Shown: piece after piece, positions 1 to 5,158 of the stretch
Layout: every line of letters begins with the position of its first letter
Position numbering within the stretch: the stretch's first letter is position 1
DNA from: Spirosoma fluviale
Lineage (GTDB): Bacteria; Bacteroidota; Bacteroidia; Cytophagales; Spirosomataceae
Length of the DNA: 5,158 bases
Assembly: GCA_945906915.1 (NCBI GenBank)
Contig: CAMDSI010000152.1
Coordinates: 1-5,158, forward strand
Direction: 5' to 3'
The notes under the pieces: model-generated
What the model was told of the DNA's origin: nothing
Database searches by the model: none
Seen by the model: the letters and a program-made list of their open reading frames with translations, nothing else
Position numbers and translations under genes: made by a program

Positions 1-11
1 TTGTAAAAAGT

Positions 12-120
12 ATGGAGCCGATAGGACGGGTGTTCACCTCTTCCCATCTCGAACAGAGAAGTTAAGCCCCGCACCGCTGATGATACTGGGATCAAACCCG
101 GGAAAGTAAGTAAGCTCCAA
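12..120 (+). rRNA. rrf: 5S ribosomal RNA
   Basis: This is the small RNA of the 50S ribosomal subunit. The closing helix I is visible as TGGAGC (13-18) pairing with GCTCCA (114-119). The most conserved part of 5S rRNA, the loop B/helix III region CACCTCTTCCCAT..CGAACAGAGAAGTTAAGCCC, lies at about 35-69 and is of Bacteroidota type. A helix IV-like stem CTGGG/CCCGG surrounds an ATCAAA loop near 86-102. The span of about 107-109 nt is normal for the phylum. Exact mature ends are estimated from the terminal helix. Only about 11 bases precede it, so the 23S gene expected upstream is outside the window. A terminator follows 15 bases downstream, which fits the last gene of an rRNA operon. Confidence 0.95.
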
Positions 121-134
121 GTTATTTAAAGAAG

Positions 135-163
135 ACCGCCTCCTAGGAGAGCGGTTTTTTTTT
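135..163 (+). terminator. Intrinsic terminator of the rRNA operon
   Basis: ACCGC (135-139) pairs with GCGGT (151-155). The stem continues with CTC/GAG (140-142 with 147-149) across a single bulged A at 150, leaving a CTAG tetraloop. A run of nine T (155-163) follows directly. It lies 15 bases after the 5S gene and points the same way, so it most likely ends the rRNA transcript. Confidence 0.9.
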
Positions 164-169
164 GCATAA

Positions 170-225
170 CAGTGACCAGTAGTCAGTAATCAGTAGTCAA
201 GTAAACAGGAAATAGAGTAGAGATA
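170..225 (+). repeat. Short degenerate heptamer repeat array
   Basis: Read on the + strand from 170 in steps of seven, the units are cagtgac, cagtagt, cagtaat, cagtagt, caagtaa, acaggaa, atagagt and agagata. The first four are clear copies of one cagtaRN family. Unit seven (212-218) is identical to a unit of the larger array on the other strand (433-427) and is in register with the cagt units here. It starts seven bases after the rRNA terminator and ends just before the second terminator. Such low-complexity heptamer repeats resemble the short tandemly repeated repetitive sequences known from cyanobacteria. Their role is unknown. Confidence 0.75.
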
Positions 226-231
226 CGGCAT

Positions 232-258
232 AAAAAAGAGGCTACCGCCTCGTTTTTT
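232..258 (-). terminator. Bidirectional terminator, best for the fur-side operon
   Basis: GAGGC (238-242) pairs with GCCTC (247-251) around a four-base loop, flanked by A6 (232-237) and T6 (253-258). On the - strand the stem is followed directly by six T, a good intrinsic terminator for the valS-gldB-ABC-fur transcript. On the + strand one G separates stem and T-run, so it can also act as a backup for rRNA readthrough. It lies about 180 bases past the Fur-family stop codon, with the heptamer array in between. Confidence 0.8.
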
Positions 259-272
259 ATTCATTCATGAAA

Positions 273-447
273 TATCGCCCCCACGCACTCTGCTCTTTGA
301 ACTTTGAACTCTGCTCTTTGGCTATCGCCTCCGGACTCCCTCCCTCCGGACTACTGTCTACTGATTACTGTCTACTGATTACTGCATTCACCATTCACCA
401 CTTACCATTCACCATCTATTCTCCCTACTCTATTATCTATACTCTAC
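273..447 (-). repeat. Long in-phase heptamer repeat array, several unit families
   Basis: Read on the - strand from 447 downward in steps of seven, about 25 units stay in one register. Blocks are: tagagt/ataga-type (447-413), gtgaatg with one gtaagtg (412-385), cagtaat/cagtaga alternating and then cagtagt (384-350), purine-rich ccggagg, gagggag and tccggag (349-329), then gcgatag, ccaaaga, gcagagt, tcaaagt, tcaaaga and gcagagt (328-287), fading through gcgtggg and ggcgata (286-273). The third base of the unit is a purine in nearly every copy. The array starts inside the last codons of the Fur-family gene and runs to just before the terminator at 232-258, so it would be transcribed as 3' UTR. 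Boundaries are approximate because the ends decay. Confidence 0.85.
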
Positions 448-856
448 ACATTGAGCAAGTCCCTTGAATTAATAAATTGCTCTCTTGTTTGCTAAAGCCA
501 GCGGGAAGGACGATGCTGGGGATATGAACTGTTTCTAAACAGGTGGTTTGACCGCATTGATTGCACTTGAAATGCACATGGTCGTGTTGGTGTTGATGAT
601 CACCTTGATGGCAAAGTTCTTTGCATAGGGCATACTTTACTCCACCATTATCATCTAGTACTTTGTGGAGTAGACCTTGTGTTAAAAAGGTTTTTAAGGT
701 TCGGTAAATGGTTACGCGGTCGTATTTATCACTTAGTTTTTGTTCTATGTCACCTTGACTTAAGGCATAATCGAAGCCTTGAAAGGTAGACAATACGTTT
801 ACCCTACATGGTGTTGGTCTTAAATCGAAGTCGGAAAGTGAATAGGATGAACTCAT
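437..856 (-). CDS. Fur-family metal-responsive transcriptional repressor
   Basis: A 139-residue winged-helix repressor of the Fur/Zur/PerR family; these cytoplasmic dimers bind operator DNA when loaded with metal (or, for PerR, when not oxidised). The N-terminal DNA-binding domain covers about residues 8-75, with the recognition-helix signature DRVTIYRTLKTF at 46-57 and wing at 62-76. The C-terminal dimerisation domain has two CxxC pairs, C98/C101 and C134/C137, the usual structural zinc site, and the HDHVHFKC motif at 91-98. A His-rich stretch (H83, H87, H89, H91, H93, H95) precedes it, with extra cysteines C78, C82 and C106. Which metal is sensed (Fe, Zn or peroxide via Fe) cannot be told, so no symbol is given. 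The start ATG follows directly on the TAA of the ABC gene (TAAATG), suggesting translational coupling. The last two residues and the TAG stop lie in the repeat array, right after the final CxxC. Confidence 0.93.
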   Translation of the reverse strand: MSSSYSLSDFDLRPTPCRVNVLSTFQGFDYALSQGDIEQKLSDKYDRVTIYRTLKTFLTQGLLHKVLDDNGGVKYALCKELCHQGDHQHQHDHVHFKCNQCGQTTCLETVHIPSIVLPAGFSKQESNLLIQGTCSMCRV

Positions 857-2665
857 TTAACCTAAATGTTCAGTTTGCAATTTGACCATATTTTGGTAAA
901 TACCTGATTTCTTTTTCATTAATTCCTCATGTGAGCCTGATTCAACTATTTTGCCTTCTTCCATGACAAGGATTAAATCGGCTGAACGAATAGTTGATAA
1001 TCGGTGAGCGATTATTAAGCTAGTTCGGTTTTTCATTAACTCTTCGAGAGCGGATTGAACCCATTTTTCAGATTCGGAATCAAGAGCGCTAGTGGCTTCG
1101 TCTAAAAGTAAGAATTTGGGATTTTTCAAGATGGCGCGGGCGATGGCGATGCGCTGTCTTTGGCCCCCTGATAATTTCACCCCTCTTTCGCCTACGAGTG
1201 TATCCCATTTTTCTGGAAATGATTCGATAAATTCTTTTGCGTAAGCTAATTCGGCTGCAGATTCAATTTCTTCTTGCGTTGCCCCTGGTTTTCCATAGGC
1301 AATATTTTCGCGGATGGTTCCTCCGAAAAGTAGCACTTCCTGAGGTACCAGGGCAACCATTTTACGCCATTCGGTGATATCAATGTCTGTTATGGGACGT
1401 TCGCCTAATGAGATAGTGCCGGCTGACGGCTCGTAGAAACGCATAAATAATTGCGCTAACGTTGATTTTCCCGTTCCAGACGTTCCAACGATGGCAACCT
1501 TGTGACCTGGTTCAATAGTAAAGTTAATCCCTTTGATGATCTTAACGGAGGGGCGAGATGGGTAAGAGAACTCGAGGTTTTGTACCTTTATTTGTCCAAA
1601 TGTGACCGCAGAAGCAGAGGAATCACGTGTTAAATCAATCTCCGATGGATCTTCTAAGATTTCTAGAATTCGATCTGAAGCGCCAATCGTCTTTTGTAAC
1701 TGTGCATAAATATCGCCTAATCCTCCCACGGATCCTCCGATGAAGGCCGTGTAAAAGATGAAGGTCAATAAGTCTGCTAGAATTAATTCACCTTGAGCGA
1801 CTAGGGATGCACCATACCAAACCACGCCCACAATGCCGCCAAACAAGGCAAATATAATAAAGCTGACAAATCCACCGCGTAGTGTTGCGGCTTTCAAGGC
1901 TTCACCTAAAACTTTATTTAGGGATGAAGTGTAACGGTCGACTTCGTATTTTTCATTCGTAAATGCTTTGACGGCTTGAATGGATGTCAAGGTTTCTTCT
2001 ACAATAATGTTTGTATTAGCGAGTTCATCCTGTGCTTTTTTGGAAATCTTCCGAATAAATTTACCGAATACGATGGCTGAAATCACGAGAACGGGGAAGG
2101 TTGCCAGCATAAATAAGGTGAGCTTCCAAGAAATATAGGTGATCAAGGCGACACCTCCTACGAGAGTAAATACTTGACGGAAAAATTCAGCCAAAGTGAT
2201 AGACAATACATCTTGTAATTGCGTAATATCCGAGGTAATGCGGCTCATTAATTCCCCTACACGTCTTTTTTCGAAATGGAAAATGGGTAGGGTAATGATT
2301 TTAGCATAAAGCGTTTGGCGAACATCTCGCATGGCTTTTTCCGATACCTGTGCGAAAGTATAGATGCGGAAAAAAGACAGGATGGACTGAACGATCAAAA
2401 TAGCGAAGAAGAAAATGGTTACTTCGTTGATTTTGTAGTTAGATTTCCCTTCGATCACCTTAGTCATTTCACCAATTAAAAGGGGAAAGCTTAACGTCGT
2501 TAAATTCGAAAGTAATAGGAACATCATCCCTATAATGAAAGTCCATTTATAGGGAATAACAAATTGGAAAATTTTGAAGGCCTTGGATAAGCCTTGTTTG
2601 CTTACTTTAACGGCATCTTTTGGGTCTATTCCCCCGCCTATATCACCATGTTGCTTTTTTGCCAT
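857..2665 (-). CDS. ABC exporter half-transporter (MsbA/ABCB type)
   Basis: A 602-residue fused membrane/ATPase subunit, expected to work as a homodimer in the inner membrane and export a substrate using ATP. The membrane domain has about six segments (roughly 38-62, 83-105, 160-178, 180-201, 267-290, 296-318), with the coupling-region EKRRVGELMSRITSD motif at 132-146. The ATPase domain is complete: A-loop Tyr368 in FSYPSRP, Walker A GTSGTGKST (394-402), Q-loop Gln442, signature LSGGQ (498-502), Walker B FLLLDE (518-523) with catalytic Glu523, D-loop SALD (526-529), and H-loop His554. Length and order are normal for the MsbA/ABCB10-like type. The substrate cannot be deduced: lipid A, lipids, peptides or drugs are all possible, and the lipid flippase role of MsbA is not proven by sequence. 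One base separates its ATG from the gldB stop (TAAGATG), and its stop abuts the Fur-family start. Confidence 0.95.
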   Translation of the reverse strand: MAKKQHGDIGGGIDPKDAVKVSKQGLSKAFKIFQFVIPYKWTFIIGMMFLLLSNLTTLSFPLLIGEMTKVIEGKSNYKINEVTIFFFAILIVQSILSFFRIYTFAQVSEKAMRDVRQTLYAKIITLPIFHFEKRRVGELMSRITSDITQLQDVLSITLAEFFRQVFTLVGGVALITYISWKLTLFMLATFPVLVISAIVFGKFIRKISKKAQDELANTNIIVEETLTSIQAVKAFTNEKYEVDRYTSSLNKVLGEALKAATLRGGFVSFIIFALFGGIVGVVWYGASLVAQGELILADLLTFIFYTAFIGGSVGGLGDIYAQLQKTIGASDRILEILEDPSEIDLTRDSSASAVTFGQIKVQNLEFSYPSRPSVKIIKGINFTIEPGHKVAIVGTSGTGKSTLAQLFMRFYEPSAGTISLGERPITDIDITEWRKMVALVPQEVLLFGGTIRENIAYGKPGATQEEIESAAELAYAKEFIESFPEKWDTLVGERGVKLSGGQRQRIAIARAILKNPKFLLLDEATSALDSESEKWVQSALEELMKNRTSLIIAHRLSTIRSADLILVMEEGKIVESGSHEELMKKKSGIYQNMVKLQTEHLG

Positions 2666-2666
2666 C

Positions 2667-3677
2667 TTATTTTTCTTCTGCTTCGCCGCGGTAGCCTGAA
2701 TCTAAAAAGATTCGATTTGCTTCCGGGTCGGTCACTATTTTTGCCAAACTAATTTTGGGCTTTTGTTTCCAATAAGTATCTACTATTCTCCAGCCTAACC
2801 AACGGCCGATGCCGCCAGGGCAATCCGGACCTATTTCAGCTGTTTTTGGACGTTCATCTAAGTATTTAGCCTTGAGAATTTTATCGCCACTGAATAACAA
2901 TTTATTGTCGATAAAATGTTCCCAAACCTCCCTTTGGAAGGCATTCGTTTCGGCTATTTCTTGCTGTGTATAGCCGAAAAGCAGACTATCCGGAACGGAG
3001 GGTAAAATCGTTTTCGTGAATACATAGCCCTTTCCATACCAAATCATGTCACTTAATAAACTGACATCATTATCTGTTTTTTTGATGAGATAAGCGGAAT
3101 ATTGTAGGATAATTTGAGCCACTAATGCTTTCGGTTCTAGTTTGCGCAGCTGGTATTCGTACACATTGGGCGCTTTGTAAAGTCCGCGTGAACCCATAAA
3201 AAAGTCGAGTCCTACGATAATGAGGGTATCAGAAACCACTAAATTCTGTGCCGTAAATTCACCTCCACCTATTCCGCCAAAACCGGAAAAAATGGTTCTA
3301 ATCTTAGGCGTTTTCACCCCTGGAAATTCTTGTTGAATCTTTGTAAAGGCCTCTTTCAATTCTTTTTCTAGCGCATCACCCCCGAAAAAAGCAGCCTCTT
3401 GACTTTGATCATAGAATTTACGCAGCGCAGGGTTCGCATACAATCGAAATAAATCTTGCGCTAAAAAAGGGCTATTTTCTGATGTAGCACTGAAGTATCC
3501 TACCTTGATTTCTGGGTATTTATTCAGTAAAGCACTCACCTCTGCATCGGTTTTTGCTGCTGCTATGGAGCGTTCTACTCGAACAAAATCCCAAGCAATA
3601 GTGGGTGCCGCTTTTTCAGTGGAAGAGGAACAAGACCACAGTAGAAATCCAATACCTAGTGCGTAAAGAATTTTCAT
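2667..3677 (-). CDS. gldB: Gliding motility lipoprotein GldB
   Basis: A 336-residue predicted lipoprotein. The signal peptide MKILYALGIGFLLWSC ends in a lipobox-like LWSC with lipidated Cys16 (Trp at -2 is unusual), followed by a Ser-rich linker. The match to GldB rests on recalled family features: the central VSDTLIIVGLDFFMGSRGLY (148-167), DMIWYGKGYVF (210-220), a GYTQQEI segment (235-241), and the C-terminal GPDCPGGIGRWLGWRIVDTYW (283-303), ending near IFLDSGYR (323-330). In Flavobacterium johnsoniae GldB is one of the envelope lipoproteins needed for gliding, a process tied to the type IX secretion system; its biochemical role is not known. The family resembles a zinc-peptidase fold, but I see no HExxH here. 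The ATG overlaps the valS stop by one base (TAATG). The gldC gene often found beside gldB in flavobacteria is absent; the ABC exporter follows instead. Confidence 0.88.
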   Translation of the reverse strand: MKILYALGIGFLLWSCSSSTEKAAPTIAWDFVRVERSIAAAKTDAEVSALLNKYPEIKVGYFSATSENSPFLAQDLFRLYANPALRKFYDQSQEAAFFGGDALEKELKEAFTKIQQEFPGVKTPKIRTIFSGFGGIGGGEFTAQNLVVSDTLIIVGLDFFMGSRGLYKAPNVYEYQLRKLEPKALVAQIILQYSAYLIKKTDNDVSLLSDMIWYGKGYVFTKTILPSVPDSLLFGYTQQEIAETNAFQREVWEHFIDNKLLFSGDKILKAKYLDERPKTAEIGPDCPGGIGRWLGWRIVDTYWKQKPKISLAKIVTDPEANRIFLDSGYRGEAEEK

Positions 3678-5158
3678 TATCCTAAACGTGCTAATAATTC
3701 TTGTAAAGACTGAATCTTCGTTTCTGTATCCGCTAATTTCTGTCTTTCACGCTCCACTAAATCTGCTTTCGCATTCGCGACGAATTTCTCGTTCGCTAAT
3801 TTTGCTTCCACTGATTTTTTGAACCCTAATAAATAAACCAATTCTTTCTCAGATTCTGCTTTCACGACAGTTGGATCTTCATCATTCGCTAAGGGAACAA
3901 AGAATTGATCTGCTTTCACCACGAATGTTTGGGCATCGGCTACGGCATCCGCTACAAAAGTGATGGATTCTAAATTAGCTAGCTTCATCATTATAGCCTC
4001 TACAGGCGCATAAGCCGCCTTATTGTCTGCTTTTATGCATAGAACCAAAGCCAATTTAGGCGATAATTGCTTCGAATTGCGAATCTCCCGAATCTTCGTC
4101 ACCACCTCGAAAACTACATCGAATTGAGCGATTAATGCAGCGTTCACGACACCAGTCCTAGGGAATTCCGCCTTGCAGATGGACTCCTTCTCAGCGCGCG
4201 TATCGATCGCTTGCCATATTTCCTCCGTTATAAACGGCATATACGGATGCATTAAGCGCATCAAAGAATCGAATAATCTGAGCGCCGCGTTAAGCGTCGC
4301 TGAGTGAATCGGACTTTGGTAAGCCGGCTTAATGATCTCTAAATATTTACCACAGAAATCATCCCAAACTAATTCATAAATGCTTAATAGGGCATCTGAA
4401 ATTCGGAATTTGCTGAAGTGATCTTGAACGTCGATGATGGTTTGGTTCAATTTTGACTCAAACCAAGCAGTAGCTAATACGTGTTCTGGTAAAGAGGATC
4501 CTGGAACAACTTCTAAACCGCGCAGCAATCTGAACGCATTCCAAATTTTGTTCGAGAAGTTACGACCTTGTTCGCATAGCTTATCATCGAACAATAAGTC
4601 ATTCCCAGCCGGAGCGGAGAATAATAAGCCCGAACGAACGCCATCGGCGCCGAAACGTTCGATTAGTTCCAATGGATCAGGCGAGTTGCCTAATGATTTG
4701 GACATCTTACGTCCCTGTTTATCGCGCACAATTCCGGTTAAGTACACATTTTTAAAGGGCAATTCACCTCTCCATTCGTAACCCGCCATGATCATACGCG
4801 CTACCCAAAAGAATAAAATATCTGGACCCGTTACGAGGTCATTGGTTGGATAATAATACTTAATTTCTTCGTTATCAGGATTTTCGATACCATCAAAAAC
4901 CGAAATGGGCCATAACCAAGACGAAAACCAGGTGTCTAATACATCCGGATCTTGCGTCAAATCATCTTCCACCAAAGCATATAACTGGTATTTATCTCGA
5001 GCGATGCGTAAGGCCTCTTTTTTATCTTTTGCTACGATCAACGTTCCGTCTTCTAAGTAGAAAGCAGGAATTTGTTGGCCCCACCACAATTGACGAGAAA
5101 TACACCAATCGCGCACATTTTCCATCCAAGAACGGTAGGTATTTTTGAATTTCGCTGG
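3677..5158 (-). CDS. valS: Valine--tRNA ligase, C-terminal part (cut by window edge)
   Basis: Class I aminoacyl-tRNA synthetase that charges tRNA-Val with valine in the cytoplasm. The last 493 residues are present. The frame is open to base 5158, and the 11 residues before Met at 5125 (PAKFKNTYRSW) match ValRS, so that Met is internal. About 380 N-terminal residues, with the HIGH motif and most of the editing domain, lie beyond the edge. Counting from the first visible residue: WCISRQLWWG at 18-27, DTWFSS at 75-80, the DLVTGPDILFFWVARM block near 107-122, and the catalytic loop KMSKS at 151-155. The helical anticodon-binding domain follows at about 230-385 (MHPYMPFITEEIW at 303-315), then the C-terminal arm with a coiled coil at about 436-493 (KLANEKFVANAKADLVERE region). 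All are typical and intact. It is the first visible gene of the operon; its TAA overlaps the gldB ATG. Confidence 0.98.
   Translation of the reverse strand, partial: PAKFKNTYRSWMENVRDWCISRQLWWGQQIPAFYLEDGTLIVAKDKKEALRIARDKYQLYALVEDDLTQDPDVLDTWFSSWLWPISVFDGIENPDNEEIKYYYPTNDLVTGPDILFFWVARMIMAGYEWRGELPFKNVYLTGIVRDKQGRKMSKSLGNSPDPLELIERFGADGVRSGLLFSAPAGNDLLFDDKLCEQGRNFSNKIWNAFRLLRGLEVVPGSSLPEHVLATAWFESKLNQTIIDVQDHFSKFRISDALLSIYELVWDDFCGKYLEIIKPAYQSPIHSATLNAALRLFDSLMRLMHPYMPFITEEIWQAIDTRAEKESICKAEFPRTGVVNAALIAQFDVVFEVVTKIREIRNSKQLSPKLALVLCIKADNKAAYAPVEAIMMKLANLESITFVADAVADAQTFVVKADQFFVPLANDEDPTVVKAESEKELVYLLGFKKSVEAKLANEKFVANAKADLVERERQKLADTETKIQSLQELLARLG

Larger units (their letters stand above)
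121..436. other. Convergent intergenic region without a gene
   Basis: This 316-base gap separates the + strand rRNA from the - strand operon. It contains the rRNA terminator, a short + strand heptamer array, a two-way terminator, and most of a long - strand heptamer array. An open frame of 66 codons on the + strand (267-467) is made mainly of the repeat array and is not a credible gene. No tRNA, promoter or mobile element is seen. Confidence 0.85.
437..5158 (-). other. Predicted operon valS-gldB-ABC exporter-Fur family
   Basis: All four genes lie on the - strand with no intergenic space. The junctions are TAATG at 3679-3675 (1-base overlap), TAAGATG at 2669-2663 (1-base gap) and TAAATG at 859-854 (no gap). 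There is no room for terminators or separate promoters between genes, though promoters inside coding regions cannot be excluded. No strong Shine-Dalgarno sequence precedes the starts, as is common in Bacteroidota, so coupled reinitiation is plausible. The predicted transcript end is the terminator at 232-258; the promoter is outside the window, upstream of valS or further. Confidence 0.8.

Noticed and set aside
1..11. End of the 23S rRNA gene
   Set aside because: Too short to recognise; most likely 23S-5S spacer.
170..447. CRISPR array
   Set aside because: Units are 7 bases, contiguous and degenerate, without spacers, and no cas gene is near.
170..447. Insertion sequence remnant or phage attachment site
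   Set aside because: The inverted similarity is fully explained by shared heptamer families; there is no transposase or integrase fragment and no target duplication visible.
267..467. Open frame of 66 codons on the + strand
   Set aside because: It is mostly the complement of the heptamer array, overlaps the end of the Fur-family gene antisense, and its translation is low-complexity Ser/Thr/Tyr/Ile-rich without any domain.
4434..4781. Open frame of 115 codons on the + strand
   Set aside because: It lies wholly antisense to valS, whose frame is continuous and strongly conserved; the translation shows no family features.
5123..5125. ATG as the start of valS
   Set aside because: The frame stays open to the window edge, and the 11 residues before this Met fit ValRS; the conserved N-terminal half must lie beyond the window.

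Overview
The window looks like chromosomal DNA of a member of the Bacteroidota, most likely Cytophagales-like. The reasons are a gliding-motility lipoprotein (GldB), a 5S rRNA with the CACCUCUUCCCAU..CGAACAGAGAAGUUAAGCCC core usual in this phylum, the lack of clear Shine-Dalgarno sequences before the starts, and the style of the ValRS, ABC exporter and Fur-family proteins. The genus cannot be fixed from this sequence. Nothing points to phage, plasmid or insertion-sequence DNA.

Layout. Bases 12-120 are a 5S rRNA gene on the + strand, presumably the end of an rRNA operon whose 23S gene lies before the window. It is followed by a strong intrinsic terminator (135-163). Everything from 437 to the right edge is on the - strand and convergent with the rRNA. 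In transcription order it is valS (3' part only; the gene runs off the right edge), gldB, an ABC exporter half-transporter, and a Fur-family metalloregulator. The three junctions are a 1-base stop/start overlap (TAATG), a 1-base gap (TAAGATG) and a 0-base gap (TAAATG). This is a tightly packed and probably translationally coupled operon.

The convergent gap (121-436) is the least ordinary part. It holds two terminators and two arrays of degenerate 7-base repeats. The larger array (about 447-273, read on the - strand) stays in one 7-base register for about 25 units, made of blocks of different heptamer families (tagagta-like, gtgaatg, cagtaRN, purine-rich ccggagg, tcaaaga/gcagagt). A smaller array (170-225, read on the + strand) has the same cagtaRN and atagagt units in opposite orientation. 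Both arrays read toward a shared, two-way terminator at 232-258. The larger array begins inside the end of the Fur-family gene and supplies its stop codon, so it forms most of that operon's predicted 3' UTR.

Functionally the operon mixes a housekeeping enzyme (tRNA-Val charging), a gliding-motility/envelope lipoprotein, a membrane exporter and a metal- or peroxide-responsive repressor. No single pathway joins them; shared expression and envelope/growth housekeeping are the most that can be inferred. I do not see a new defence or mobile system here. The in-phase heptamer arrays are the best candidate for something under-described.
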